Shown: piece by piece, positions 1 through 8,312 of the stretch | Position numbering within the stretch: position 1 is the stretch's first letter | Layout of the letters: each line of letters opens with the position of its first letter | NCBI GenBank assembly: GCA_022508485.1 | Contig: JAFLVD010000001.1 | Coordinates: 173,430-237,429 of the forward strand | Length of the DNA stretch: 64,000 nt | Reading direction: 5' to 3' | DNA from: Clostridiales bacterium | GTDB lineage: Bacteria; Bacillota; Clostridia; Christensenellales; Pumilibacteraceae | Program-made: the position numbers and the translations under genes | Notes under the pieces: generated by a model | What the model was told of the DNA's origin: nothing | Database searches by the model: none | Seen by the model: only the letters and a program-made list of their open reading frames with translations

Positions 1-331
1 TGCCTATTACGTACACCCTATCGCCGAGCTTGAGATTGCGCGCGGCAAAAGGCTGGTTAAACCACGAACAGCGTACCGTAATTCCGTTATTGGTAAAGGC
101 GCAGCCCGTGGCAGTGAGACCGCGCCTTATAAATCGCCTTGTAGCCTCGGCGGAAACCTCGCCTATAAAGGAAATTTCCTCGCCGGCAGATATGTTTTTG
201 GTCAGCTTGTAGTCGGAAAATATGTATTTATCGGGAAAACGCAACAATAAATCAGTCGGAGTATAAATACCCGAGTCGTTTAAAGCCTGGGCGCGTTTTG
301 CGCCGATTCCTTTAATCTCGCAAAGTTCCAA
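1..331 (-). CDS. recG: ATP-dependent DNA helicase RecG, N-terminal part (cut by window edge)
   Basis: The reverse complement reads an open frame with the RecG N-terminal pattern: a helix-hairpin-helix-like ELCEIKGIGAKRAQAL stretch, then GIYTPTDLLLRFPDKY (the family's 'DLLyyfPrrY' region) and the start of the OB-type wedge domain that grips branched DNA. RecG remodels stalled forks and Holliday junctions. An in-frame TAA immediately precedes a TTG, so TTG at 331 is the only plausible start, and no Shine-Dalgarno is visible. The gene lies 32 nt downstream of fakA, the usual neighbourhood. About 110 codons are present; the helicase motor lies outside the window. Confidence 0.85.
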   Translation of the reverse strand, partial: MELCEIKGIGAKRAQALNDSGIYTPTDLLLRFPDKYIFSDYKLTKNISAGEEISFIGEVSAEATRRFIRRGLTATGCAFTNNGITVRCSWFNQPFAARNLKLGDRVYVIG

Positions 332-363
332 TTATCAATTAGTACTTATATTATAAATCATAT

Positions 364-2013
364 TTATTCGAGAGATACGATAAAGTAGTATAACGGCTGA
401 CCGCCGAAGTGAACGTCTACGTCGCACGAAGTGTATTTTTTGCTGAGCTGATCGGCAATCGATTGGGCGTCGCTCTCGGTTACGTCGTTGCCGAAGTACA
501 GCGAGATGCAGCTGATATCGTCGTCCATCATCTTGTCGATAAGCTGTTCGGTAACCGTGCTTACGCTGTCGCCCTTTGCAACGATATCTTTGGCGTCCAT
601 GCCGATAATATCGCCTTCTTTAAGGTCGAAAGAACCGATTTGAGTGGAACGAACGGCATAAGTAACAGAGCCGGAACGAACACCCTCGAGCGCGTCTTTC
701 ATGTTTTTAAGGTTGCCCTCCACCGTGTCCTGCGGATTAAAGGCAAGCACCGCCGAAAAGCCCTGAGGGATATTGGCAGTGGGAATAACGTGAATCTTGC
801 GCTTACTGAGCGCTTTGGCCTGGTTGGCGGCAAGGACGATGTTTTTATTGTTGGGGAATACGAATATATCCTTTGCCATTACTGCGTCGCACGCCTTTGC
901 GATATCCTCGGCGGAGGGATTCATCGTCTGTCCGCCCTCGATAACGTTATCGACGAGAAGGTCTTTGAATATTGCGGTAAGACCCTCGCCGGCGCATACC
1001 GAAACAAGACCGAACGGTTTAAGATCCTCGTGCTGAGAGGCTTTAAGCTCGCGGTTTTGTTGAAGCATGTTTTCGATTTTTATTTTGTCTATTTCGCCTA
1101 TCTCGAGCGCGTACGAAAGCACCTGACCGGGCGTGTTGGAATGGACGTGTACCTTAACCATATTAAGGTCGCCTATAACGAGCACGCAGTCGCCTATGTT
1201 CATAAGCTTCTCGCGGAACAGGTCGATATCCGCTTCGGTCGTCTTTTTGAAGATATTTACGATAAAGAACTCGGTGCAGTAAGCGTACTCGATATCGGCA
1301 AGATCGTTGTAGTTAAAGTGCGCTTCTTCCGAATATTTGCTGTCCTGCGCCGCATTCGAAGCATCGTACGAGTCGTCGAACTCGATGTTTTCGTCCTTTA
1401 TGCCGAGAAGAACGTTTAAAAACCCTTGAAGCAGTATAAGAAGTCCGCGGCCGCCGGCGTCGACTACTCCTGCCTTTTTAAGCACGGGTAGCATTTCGGG
1501 GGTTTGTTTGAGCGTCGCTTCGCCTGCTTCTATAATCGCCTGGAAAAAGTCTTTCAGCTCAACGTTCTTTTTGGCGGCCTTTTCGGCGGCTTCGGAAATT
1601 CCGCGGATAACGGTGAGGATTGTGCCCTCTTTGGGTTTTGTAACAGCCTTATAGGCAATGTCGGTGCCGACGGCAAACGCTTTGGCAAAGTTTTTGGCGG
1701 TGATTTCCGTGCACTGACCGAGAACGGAAGTCATGCCTTTAAGAATCTGACTTAATATAACGCCGCTGTTACCTCTTGCGCCGCGGAGAGCGCCCTTTGC
1801 CACCGCGTCGCAAAGCTCACTCATATTGTTGGTCGTGCAAGCGTTTACCTCACGGGAGGCGGAAAGCATCGTCATTGACATATTGGTGCCGGTATCGCCG
1901 TCGGGAACCGGGAAGACGTTAAGTTCGTTAACGTGCGCTTTGTTTGTATCGAGAAGTCGCGCACCGTTTATAATCATTTTACGGAAGGTAGCTCCGTTAA
2001 TCGACTTTTGCAT
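364..2013 (-). CDS. fakA: Fatty acid kinase FakA (DAK2-domain protein, YloV family)
   Basis: The 549-residue protein has an N-terminal DAK2 nucleotide-binding domain: PVPDGDTGTNM at about residues 35-45 gives the Asp residues that bind Mg-ATP, and GARGNSGVILSQ follows near 78-89. A middle domain and a DegV-like C-terminal half follow. FakA phosphorylates FakB-bound fatty acids for use in phospholipid synthesis. No fakB is in the window. The start is supported by AGGAGG 7 nt upstream. The gene follows an asp23-family gene by 22 nt, the conserved yloU-yloV pair, and precedes recG. Length is normal for the family. Confidence 0.92.
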   Translation of the reverse strand: MQKSINGATFRKMIINGARLLDTNKAHVNELNVFPVPDGDTGTNMSMTMLSASREVNACTTNNMSELCDAVAKGALRGARGNSGVILSQILKGMTSVLGQCTEITAKNFAKAFAVGTDIAYKAVTKPKEGTILTVIRGISEAAEKAAKKNVELKDFFQAIIEAGEATLKQTPEMLPVLKKAGVVDAGGRGLLILLQGFLNVLLGIKDENIEFDDSYDASNAAQDSKYSEEAHFNYNDLADIEYAYCTEFFIVNIFKKTTEADIDLFREKLMNIGDCVLVIGDLNMVKVHVHSNTPGQVLSYALEIGEIDKIKIENMLQQNRELKASQHEDLKPFGLVSVCAGEGLTAIFKDLLVDNVIEGGQTMNPSAEDIAKACDAVMAKDIFVFPNNKNIVLAANQAKALSKRKIHVIPTANIPQGFSAVLAFNPQDTVEGNLKNMKDALEGVRSGSVTYAVRSTQIGSFDLKEGDIIGMDAKDIVAKGDSVSTVTEQLIDKMMDDDISCISLYFGNDVTESDAQSIADQLSKKYTSCDVDVHFGGQPLYYFIVSLE

Positions 2014-2035
2014 TTTAATTCCTCCTAAAATGCTC

Positions 2036-2386
2036 TTATACTTTTATTCCGACCACGTGTATGTTAATCGTATCTACGACCATACCCGAAAAATGTTCGA
2101 CACGGTACTTGACAGCCTTTTTGAGAGACTGCGCAACTGCGTCGATAGACAGGCCGTATTTGATGATAACATAAAGGTCTATAAATATTCTGTCTCCGTT
2201 GGTGTAAACATTGACACCGCGAGAGAGCCGTTTCCGTTTGAACAAATCCGCCAGGTTGTCGGAGAAAGTTTTGGAGACTAAATCGACAACGCCGTAGCAA
2301 TCAAGTGCGACGTCGGCAGCGACCTGAGCCACCGAATCTTCGGTTACCGTTATTCTGCCGTAGGCGTTTCTCGTATGGACGCTCAA
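2036..2386 (-). CDS. Asp23/Gls24 family envelope-stress protein (YloU-like)
   Basis: The 116-residue protein shows the Asp23 fold pattern: an alternating beta region GRITVTEDSVAQVAADVALD, the middle VYTNGDRIFIDLYVIIKYG, and a final amphipathic helix. Family members are cytosolic or membrane-associated and of poorly defined role, and this one is almost always found upstream of fakA as here. The start is TTG at 2386 with AAGGAGAG just upstream. A promoter drives it from the shared divergent region with rpmB. A second paralogue lies at 14633-14950. Confidence 0.85.
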   Translation of the reverse strand: MSVHTRNAYGRITVTEDSVAQVAADVALDCYGVVDLVSKTFSDNLADLFKRKRLSRGVNVYTNGDRIFIDLYVIIKYGLSIDAVAQSLKKAVKYRVEHFSGMVVDTINIHVVGIKV

Positions 2387-2429
2387 TTATCTCTCCTTAA
2401 ACAATTAAGTATATGTACCACACACTTAT

Positions 2430-2458
2430 ATTTTAACCCATTGCCGATTTTTTTGCAA
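2430..2458 (-). promoter_or_regulatory. Promoter of asp23-fakA-recG
   Basis: On the minus strand TTGCAA (2453-2458) and TAAAAT (2430-2435) are separated by exactly 17 bp, about 44 nt before the TTG start of the asp23-family gene. This is a good sigma-A-type match by eye. Confidence 0.7.
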
Positions 2459-2508
2459 GAGATTTTTCCGAATTTCCGTTAATTTTTATAAAAAAAGCCC
2501 TATTTTAG

Positions 2509-2537
2509 TTGCTAAATGGCAATAATTGGTGTATAAT
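2509..2537 (+). promoter_or_regulatory. Promoter of rpmB
   Basis: TTGCTA (2509-2514), a 17-bp spacer, and a perfect TATAAT (2532-2537) lie about 43 nt before the rpmB start codon. The hexamers and spacer length are identical to those of the rimP-nusA promoter at 32654-32682. It faces away from the asp23 promoter. Confidence 0.8.
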
Positions 2538-2579
2538 GTTACAGAAAATTCATCTTATCGATGCTTTAGGAGGTCTACC

Positions 2580-2771
2580 ATGAGCAGAGTTTGCTCTATA
2601 TGCGGTAAAGGAAAGGTTGCCGGAAACAACGTAAGTCATTCCCATAAAAAGACAAAACGTACTTTCGAGGCTAACGTCCACAAGGTTGTTACCGAGGTCG
2701 ACGGAAAGGTTTCGCACGAGTATGTTTGCACGCGTTGCCTCCGCACCGCTAAAAAACACGAAAACGACTAA
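2580..2771 (+). CDS. rpmB: 50S ribosomal protein L28
   Basis: The 63-residue protein begins MSRVCSICGKGKVAGNNVSH and ends with VCTRCLRTAKKHE. The two CxxC pairs form the zinc-binding form of L28. The start at 2580 is chosen over an upstream in-frame ATG at 2526 because AGGAGG lies immediately before it and the family begins here. It is the only plus-strand gene in the first 46 kb and has its own promoter and terminator. In many Firmicutes rpmB likewise faces the asp23-fakA genes. Confidence 0.97.
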   Translation: MSRVCSICGKGKVAGNNVSHSHKKTKRTFEANVHKVVTEVDGKVSHEYVCTRCLRTAKKHEND

Positions 2772-2787
2772 TATCCTTCAAAACAAA

Positions 2788-2815
2788 AATCCGAGGAATT
2801 TTCCTCGGATTTTTT
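2788..2815 (+). terminator. Rho-independent terminator after rpmB (possibly bidirectional)
   Basis: A stem AATCCGAGG/CCTCGGATT with a 6-nt loop is followed by a T run on the plus strand. The A-rich sequence on the other side would give a U run for transcripts from spoVM, so it may serve both convergent units. Confidence 0.85.
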
Positions 2816-2830
2816 CGTGCCGATTATTGA

Positions 2831-2902
2831 TTACGACCGCTTAAATAGCCTTATTATTTTCCCCAAAAACCCGGGAAGTTTTATACAAAATATCTTAGTC
2901 AT
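2831..2902 (-). CDS. spoVM: Stage V sporulation protein SpoVM (23 residues)
   Basis: This tiny ORF encodes M-T-K-I-F-C followed by IKLPGFLGKIIRLFKRS. The family signature is xIKLPKFLGGxVRA, an amphipathic helix that recognises positive membrane curvature on the forespore and recruits the coat ATPase SpoIVA. Length is 23 residues against 26 in Bacillus subtilis. AGGAGG sits 6 nt before the ATG. Its place between rpe and rpmB is the same as in B. subtilis. The family's glycine pair is here Gly-Lys, and Lys before FLG is Gly. Confidence 0.92.
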   Translation of the reverse strand: MTKIFCIKLPGFLGKIIRLFKRS

Positions 2903-2919
2903 AGCCGCCCTCCTCGTAA

Positions 2920-2947
2920 TAGTATATGACCGCGAAGGTGGCTTTGT
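2920..2947 (-). promoter_or_regulatory. Candidate mother-cell sporulation promoter of spoVM
   Basis: On the minus strand CATATACTA (2920-2928) fits the CATAnnnTA -10 of sigma-K and resembles the sigma-E -10. An AC dinucleotide lies 17 bp upstream (2946-2947), as in sigma-K promoters. Transcription would begin just ahead of the AGGAGG of spoVM. The short -35 makes this tentative; in B. subtilis spoVM is sigma-E dependent. Confidence 0.4.
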
Positions 2948-2954
2948 TACGAAA

Positions 2955-3605
2955 TTATCCGCGAAGCTGTTTTATCGCCTCCGCCCTGTCATTTGCGCCG
3001 AACACAGAGCTTCCGGCAACCAGTATATCCGCGCCTGCCGCGGCAATCTCTTTGCAGTTTTCGACCGTTACTCCGCCGTCCACTTCAATAAGCGCGTTCG
3101 GCGCGTACTCGTCGCGAAGCTTTTTGGCCTCCGCAATCCTCTCGAGCGAGCCGTCGATAAATTTTTGTCCGCCGAAGCCGGGGAAAACGGACATTACCAA
3201 TAAAAGATCGAGCTTTTTAATATAAGGCTTAAAGCTTTCGACGGGCGTGTCCGGGTTTATGGCAAGTCCGCACTTGGCGCCTGCCGCTTTAATTATATCG
3301 AGCGCCCTATCCACTTCCTTTTCCGCTTCGACGTGAAAGGACACAAGGTCGGCGCCCGACTTTACAAACCGTTCGACGTATCTTACGGGATCGACTATCA
3401 TAAGGTGAACGTCGAAAAACCGTTTAGTAAGGGGGCGAAGATCGGAAATCATCTTAAACCCGAACGTCAGGTTGGGAACAAACACTCCGTCCATAACGTC
3501 CACGTGAATAATGTCTCCGCCGGCGCTTTCTACGCTTTTAACCTCACTGCCCATGTCGGCAAAGTTGCCGCTTAGTATAGACGGCGCAATCAATGTCTTA
3601 CTCAT
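2955..3605 (-). CDS. rpe: Ribulose-phosphate 3-epimerase
   Basis: The 216-residue TIM-barrel enzyme interconverts ribulose-5-phosphate and xylulose-5-phosphate in the pentose phosphate pathway. It opens with SKTLIAPSILSGNFADMG. Metal and catalytic residues sit in HVDVMDGVFVPN and DVHLMI, and the phosphate-binding loop is EVDGGVTVEN. Start 3605 is chosen because family homology begins there. The longer reading frame to 3632 would run through the -10 box. There is no Shine-Dalgarno; the -10 ends 6 nt before the ATG, so the mRNA is probably leaderless. Confidence 0.95.
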   Translation of the reverse strand: MSKTLIAPSILSGNFADMGSEVKSVESAGGDIIHVDVMDGVFVPNLTFGFKMISDLRPLTKRFFDVHLMIVDPVRYVERFVKSGADLVSFHVEAEKEVDRALDIIKAAGAKCGLAINPDTPVESFKPYIKKLDLLLVMSVFPGFGGQKFIDGSLERIAEAKKLRDEYAPNALIEVDGGVTVENCKEIAAAGADILVAGSSVFGANDRAEAIKQLRG

Positions 3606-3611
3606 ATAAGC

Positions 3612-3640
3612 ATTGTAGCATTTTTGCGCCAATCGGTCAA
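3612..3640 (-). promoter_or_regulatory. Promoter of rpe, predicted leaderless transcript
   Basis: Minus-strand TTGACC (3635-3640), 17-bp spacer, TACAAT (3612-3617), then only GCTTAT before the ATG. Transcription normally starts 6-7 nt after the -10, so it would begin at or next to the start codon. Confidence 0.7.
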
Positions 3641-3647
3641 CAAAATA

Positions 3648-4808
3648 TTACCAATTACTTATAAACTCGTCCACTACGTCAAGGTATCCGCGTTTAAGGC
3701 AAGCGCTATCGGACAAAGCGTCAACCGAGGCGTACTCAGCGCCGTTAATCTTAACCATCACCGAGCCGACGGTATCGCCCACCTTTATAGGCGCGCGAAG
3801 ATTATTTATTTGGGGGCAAAGCTCGATTTCGCACTTTTCTCCGCTCTTTATAAACGCAGTAACGTCCGCGGCGGCAACAGCCTTAACCGTATCGGTTTTG
3901 CCGTTATTTACTTTAAACTCGCCTATCTCGTCGCCCTTACGGACGGCGTAAACGGTCTTGTAGTTGGAAAAGCCGTAGTTTAGCATTTCGGAAACCTCAC
4001 TGTTGCGAGTCTTGGAATTTTCCGCGCCGATTGTAACGCAAATCAGCCTTGTGTCGCCGCGCTTAGCCGTTACAGCTATGCAAGAGCGTGCCGCGTCGGT
4101 ATACCCGGTCTTGCCGCCGTCGCAGCCGTCGTAAAACCTGATAAGCTTGTTGGTATTGGTAAGCTCGGTTATCCTGCCGTTCGGATGCTCGAAGTCGTAC
4201 ATCCACACTTTGGCATACTCGAAAAACTTTTCGTGCCCTATAAGCTTATTAAACATAACCGCGACGTCTTTCGCACAGCTGTACTGCCCGTCTTTGGGAA
4301 GTCCCGTGCAGTTAACGAAAACGGTATCGGTCATTCCACACTCGGCGGCACGACTGTTCATTTCGGCTACGAATGCGTCCACACTGCCGTAAAGGTATTC
4401 CGCTACGGCAACGCACGAATCGTTGGCGGACGCAACCACAATGCTTTTTAACAGCTCGTCAAGTCTGTAATCGGCATTCGCGTCGAGAAAAGCCTGGGAT
4501 CCGCCCATAGACGCGGCGTTTTCGGATGCGGTTACAATCGTATCGAGCGGAATTTCACGCTTTTCTATCTCGTCGAACGCAAGAGACAGAGTCATGATTT
4601 TTACCATGCTCGCAATGGGTAAATGCTCTGAGGTGTTTTTCTCGAAAACGACCGTGCCGGTGTCTTTATCGAGAAGTATCGCCGCCTTTGACGTTTTGGC
4701 AAAAGCGGTCGGAACGTTTTCCGCACTCGCAATCATTCCCGACACGGGCGAAAACAGTATTATCGCCATAAGCAGGAACGCAAGTCCTATCATAAGTTTC
4801 TTGTTCAT
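3648..4808 (-). CDS. dacF: D-alanyl-D-alanine carboxypeptidase (DacF-like, S11 family)
   Basis: The 386-residue penicillin-binding protein has an N-terminal hydrophobic signal (about residues 5-28). The three active-site motifs are SMVK (SxxK, acylating Ser), SAND (SxN) and KTG in GGKTGYT. A PBP5-type C-terminal beta domain follows. It trims the terminal D-Ala of peptidoglycan stem peptides outside the membrane. GGAGG lies just before the ATG. It follows the SpoIIM-like gene; dacF is sporulation-linked in Bacillus, so a role in spore cortex is likely but not shown. Confidence 0.88.
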   Translation of the reverse strand: MNKKLMIGLAFLLMAIILFSPVSGMIASAENVPTAFAKTSKAAILLDKDTGTVVFEKNTSEHLPIASMVKIMTLSLAFDEIEKREIPLDTIVTASENAASMGGSQAFLDANADYRLDELLKSIVVASANDSCVAVAEYLYGSVDAFVAEMNSRAAECGMTDTVFVNCTGLPKDGQYSCAKDVAVMFNKLIGHEKFFEYAKVWMYDFEHPNGRITELTNTNKLIRFYDGCDGGKTGYTDAARSCIAVTAKRGDTRLICVTIGAENSKTRNSEVSEMLNYGFSNYKTVYAVRKGDEIGEFKVNNGKTDTVKAVAAADVTAFIKSGEKCEIELCPQINNLRAPIKVGDTVGSVMVKINGAEYASVDALSDSACLKRGYLDVVDEFISNW

Positions 4809-4856
4809 AATTCCTCCGTATATGGTTATTGTACCTTTAAGAGGATATTTTATTCA

Positions 4857-5477
4857 TTAAACGATTCCGATGAGCGCCGAGCCGAAAAGTACCGTGGTTA
4901 TGGATTTAATAAGCGAACAAACCGCAAGCACGGCTATGTACGGAAGAGTCTTTTTCGCGTAATATTTTACGTCGGGCTTACTCGGCGCGCCTCGACCGAA
5001 TTCCAGCGAAAAACACTTGCTTCTGAACGACAAAACGGAAAACACCGCTATCTCGATTAAGCATATCGGCACGAACAGCACAAACAGCATGGGAAGCGCC
5101 GACGCTGAATAAACAAACACAATAACGCAAACGGACGCGCCGAGCGAATACGACTTATACAGCGTGGGTGCAACGGAGATAACCCATAAAAACCTCGGGT
5201 AAATAACTATCGCGGCAAACACCGCATATACGGTATTAAGTAAAAAGTCGGTAAAAAAGAAGGCAAACGCCCCACTGTCGCCGCGCAAAAACTTGAATAT
5301 AACCGCGCCGTTATTAAGCGCATACGCGGTTTTATCTTCCATGTTTACCCCTATTACTATTCCGATAATAATAAAAACAACCGCAAGCAGCGCATAAATA
5401 CCGACGGTAACCTTATTTCTCTTAAAGGCGTGCGTCAGTCGGTACATTGAATCCGACAAAAAATAAAATCGTCTCAT
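4857..5477 (-). CDS. spoIIM: Multi-pass membrane protein, probable stage II sporulation protein M
   Basis: The 206-residue protein has a basic N-terminus and about five hydrophobic segments (near 26-44, 72-95, 98-110, 118-150, 180-203). Size and topology fit SpoIIM, part of the DMP engulfment complex with SpoIID and SpoIIP. The case rests on position (after spoIVB, before dacF) and on a sigma-E-type promoter abutting the start; sequence resemblance alone is weak. It has no Shine-Dalgarno. SpoIIM normally carries a conserved N-terminal helix that I cannot confirm. Alternative: an unrelated sporulation membrane protein. Confidence 0.5.
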   Translation of the reverse strand: MRRFYFLSDSMYRLTHAFKRNKVTVGIYALLAVVFIIIGIVIGVNMEDKTAYALNNGAVIFKFLRGDSGAFAFFFTDFLLNTVYAVFAAIVIYPRFLWVISVAPTLYKSYSLGASVCVIVFVYSASALPMLFVLFVPICLIEIAVFSVLSFRSKCFSLEFGRGAPSKPDVKYYAKKTLPYIAVLAVCSLIKSITTVLFGSALIGIV

Positions 5478-5482
5478 AAAAT

Positions 5483-5512
5483 ATTTTTATGAGCCGATTT
5501 TGTCGAATATTC
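5483..5512 (-). promoter_or_regulatory. Sigma-E-type promoter of the SpoIIM-like gene
   Basis: Minus strand GAATATT (5506-5512), 14-bp spacer, CATAAAAAT (5483-5491), only 5 nt before the ATG. Both boxes match the sigma-E pattern (KMATATT / CATACAnT) well, and no Shine-Dalgarno separates promoter and gene. Confidence 0.6.
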
Positions 5513-5536
5513 TGAAAACGCGATATATAATCCCTT

Positions 5537-6526
5537 TTATCGGTTAAGAAAATCGGCGTAAACACCGTAACCTTTTGTAAAGTCATTCAAAAAAACGTGA
5601 GTTACCGCGCCGACGACCTTTCCGTTTTGGATAATCGGCGATCCGCTCATTCCTCGCACCACGCCGCCGGTTTTACTTAAAAGCCTTTTGTCCGTTACGC
5701 GAAACACCATTCCCTTTTCGCGCCGATACGGCTGTCTTGTCGCTTTTATAATCTCGATATCGAAGTATTCGGGTTCGCTCTCAATACACGTCCTGATCTT
5801 TGCAGGACCCACCGTAACCTCGTCCCGAGACGCAACCGCCATACTTTCCGCGTACGGCACTTCGGAGTCGAACAGACCCGATATACCGAAGTTGTTGTTT
5901 ACCGAAACCGTGCCGTAAACGACGTTTTCCGTAATGGAAGCGAGTATTCCGCCGGCCTCGCCGCGAGAGCCCTTTTTTATACCGAGGATTTTACAACCGT
6001 GAATTTTTCCGCTGCAATCGGAAAATCTTACGCCCGTATCGGCGTCGTATATCTCATGGCCGAGTGCCGCGTACGATCCGTCGCTTCTTACAAAAGTGCA
6101 CGTTCCCACGCCGTAGATTTTTTCTTTTATCTTAATACCGAGTCGCGGCTTACCGCTGAATGCTTCGTTTATCGGGTGAACCGTTATTTCCTTTTGTTCT
6201 CCGCCGCGAACGATTGTAAGAATAACACTGCCGTCCGTTATATTATTAAAAATGTCGTCGATTGTCGTTACTTTTGTTCCGTTTATACTTTTTATAATAT
6301 CGCCGCGCCGTATGCCCTCGACGTAGGCTGTGCCGTATTCTGTCGTAACACCCGTAACCGATTCGACAAGCAGTCCGTTAACGTCGATCGCAATACCTAT
6401 CGGGAAGCCGCCGACTGTTACCTTTTCCCCGTTCTCCGCACTCGGAATAGGTACGGGCGGTGCAAAAAAGACGATACTCAAAACAAAACATAAAAAAACG
6501 CAGACGGCCAAACGGAATTTTTTCAT
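5537..6526 (-). CDS. spoIVB: SpoIVB peptidase (S55 family)
   Basis: The 329-residue protease is secreted from the forespore into the intermembrane space, where it triggers pro-sigma-K processing. A signal anchor (residues 5-22) is followed by a PDZ domain (about 60-115, with YVEGIRRGDIIKSINGTKV) and the SpoIVB peptidase domain. The catalytic His is in ALGHEIYD and the catalytic Ser in GMSGSPI. It lies downstream of recN, the usual clostridial position. The next gene is the SpoIIM-like one rather than spo0A. Its target pathway partner sigK is at the other end of the window. Confidence 0.95.
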   Translation of the reverse strand: MKKFRLAVCVFLCFVLSIVFFAPPVPIPSAENGEKVTVGGFPIGIAIDVNGLLVESVTGVTTEYGTAYVEGIRRGDIIKSINGTKVTTIDDIFNNITDGSVILTIVRGGEQKEITVHPINEAFSGKPRLGIKIKEKIYGVGTCTFVRSDGSYAALGHEIYDADTGVRFSDCSGKIHGCKILGIKKGSRGEAGGILASITENVVYGTVSVNNNFGISGLFDSEVPYAESMAVASRDEVTVGPAKIRTCIESEPEYFDIEIIKATRQPYRREKGMVFRVTDKRLLSKTGGVVRGMSGSPIIQNGKVVGAVTHVFLNDFTKGYGVYADFLNR

Positions 6527-6534
6527 AATATCCG

Positions 6535-6563
6535 TAGTGTCTGCGCGGTGTCGAATTTTATAC
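6535..6563 (-). promoter_or_regulatory. Candidate forespore (sigma-F/G) promoter of spoIVB
   Basis: Minus strand GTATA (6559-6563), 14-bp spacer, GCAGACACTA (6535-6544). The -10 fits the sigma-F pattern GGnnAnAMTR with one mismatch; spacing is one short of the usual 15. spoIVB is forespore-transcribed in Bacillus. Confidence 0.4.
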
Positions 6564-6620
6564 GTAAAAACAGGGCGTTACATGGTTACAAACAGTATTT
6601 TTGTATCGATAAAAGGTACG

Positions 6621-8312
6621 TCAGGAAATTCCTTTTTTGTACGCGTCAGCCCAATCCTTCATTTCGGCGGCGTTTTTATCGGACGAGGTGGATACGCCCT
6701 TTGTACCCGAAAGCCTCGATAGCTCGCCAATCTGTCCGGTCCTATCGAGAGTAGTTACGGTTGTCGAGGTGTTTCCGCCGACTTCGCGCTTTTCTATATA
6801 ATATTGTGCGTCCGCCATAGCGGCAATCTGCGGAAGGTGCGTTACGCAAAGTACCTGACGGCCGCGCGAAAGCTTACACAGCTTTTTGGCAACTTCAAGC
6901 CCGACCGCGCCGCTTATGCCGGTATCTATCTCGTCGAAAATCATGGTGTCGATATTACCGAGATCGCCCGTTATCAGCTTAATCGAAAGCATAAAACGCG
7001 ACATCTCGCCGCCCGATATGATTTTGGCAAGAGGAAGTAACGGCTGACCGGCGTTGGGACTTAAATAAAACTCTATCTCGTCGAAGCCGCCTGCCGTAAG
7101 CTTTTGGGTAAAGTCGTCGCGCGAAGGTTTATCGTTAAATACAACCTCGAACTTTGATCCGGCCATACCGAGGTCGTTAAGCTCGCTTACAATACGCTCA
7201 CCCATTTTTTTTGCGCCGGCTCTGCGCTTATCGGAAAGCAGAACGCAGTTTTTGTACAGCTTGTTTTCAAGCTCGAGCGCTTTACCGCAAAGATTATCGT
7301 ACTCTTCCGCGCCGTTATTAAGCTTTTTCAGCTCGTCCTCGGCGTCGTGCAAAAATTTAATCATTTGCGGATACGCGCCGTACTTGTTTTTAAGCGCGCG
7401 GATTTTATCGAGCCGAGTAACCACCTCGTCAAGCTCGCGCTCGCTGCTGTCCATTTTGTCAATCTCGTCCTTGACGCACTCCGTTATGTCGTCAAGCTCG
7501 ATAAGCGCCGAGCGCAGTCTTTCGTAAAGCTGAGAGTACACGTCCGAAAAGTCGGAAACGGAGGACAGCGCGCGAACCGCCTCGCCAACCGAGCTTCCGG
7601 CGCCTTCGTCAGAGTCGAGGCTGTTAATACAGTCGGCAAGCGCATTTTTTATACGCTCGGACGCCATTAAGACATGCCTGCGCTCTACGAGCTTTTCTTC
7701 CTCGCCTTCCTCTACCTTCGCCGAATTTATCTCGTCTATCTGGTAACGAAGTATATCTATCCGCTGCGCGCGCGCACGCTCGTCGCCGAGCCGACTCATT
7801 TGCTTTACCGTAGCGGTGTACTCGTTATAAAGCTCGCGTTGATTGTTTAATGCGTCGCCGTCGTTTTTAAAAACGTAATAGTCGAGGATTTTACGCTGTT
7901 CGGTAAGCTTTAAAAGCGATTGATATTCGTTTTGACCGTAAATATCCACATAGTGCGCCATGAGTTCCCGAAGCATGGCGGTGGTAAAAGTTTTACCGTT
8001 AATGCGAATGTCGTTTTTGCCGTTTTTATCGAACTTTCGCGTTACGATAAAGGTTCCGTCCTCAGCGTCGATACCCAATTCCTCGAGCGGCTTTGTGTCG
8101 CTTGTGTAAAATACGCCCTCGACGTACCCCTTATCCTCGCCGTATTTAAGCATCGACTTATCGTAGCGCGCGCCGATTAAAAGCATGAGCGAATCGACTA
8201 TAATCGATTTGCCCGCGCCTGTTTCGCCGGTAAACACGTTAAGGTTACCGCAAAAATCTATTTCCAGCGAGCTGATAAGCGCCAAATTGTTAATAACGAT
8301 ACGTTCTAACAT
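6621..8312 (-). CDS. recN: DNA repair protein RecN
   Basis: The 563-residue SMC-like ATPase gathers broken DNA ends. Walker A GETGAGKS is at residues 29-36, a long coiled-coil middle follows, and the C-terminal half carries the signature SGGEMSRFM and Walker B MIFDEIDTGISG. The ATG overlaps the nadK stop (TGATG), with GGTGAG upstream. An in-frame GTG at 8315 is an alternative. The ArgR gene usually found between nadK and recN in clostridia is missing here. Confidence 0.96.
   Translation of the reverse strand: MLERIVINNLALISSLEIDFCGNLNVFTGETGAGKSIIVDSLMLLIGARYDKSMLKYGEDKGYVEGVFYTSDTKPLEELGIDAEDGTFIVTRKFDKNGKNDIRINGKTFTTAMLRELMAHYVDIYGQNEYQSLLKLTEQRKILDYYVFKNDGDALNNQRELYNEYTATVKQMSRLGDERARAQRIDILRYQIDEINSAKVEEGEEEKLVERRHVLMASERIKNALADCINSLDSDEGAGSSVGEAVRALSSVSDFSDVYSQLYERLRSALIELDDITECVKDEIDKMDSSERELDEVVTRLDKIRALKNKYGAYPQMIKFLHDAEDELKKLNNGAEEYDNLCGKALELENKLYKNCVLLSDKRRAGAKKMGERIVSELNDLGMAGSKFEVVFNDKPSRDDFTQKLTAGGFDEIEFYLSPNAGQPLLPLAKIISGGEMSRFMLSIKLITGDLGNIDTMIFDEIDTGISGAVGLEVAKKLCKLSRGRQVLCVTHLPQIAAMADAQYYIEKREVGGNTSTTVTTLDRTGQIGELSRLSGTKGVSTSSDKNAAEMKDWADAYKKGIS

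Noticed and set aside
409..1419. Long plus-strand frame opposite fakA
   Set aside because: Antisense shadow of a well-supported gene; no Shine-Dalgarno or recognisable protein features. The high G+C third positions of this genome create many such frames.
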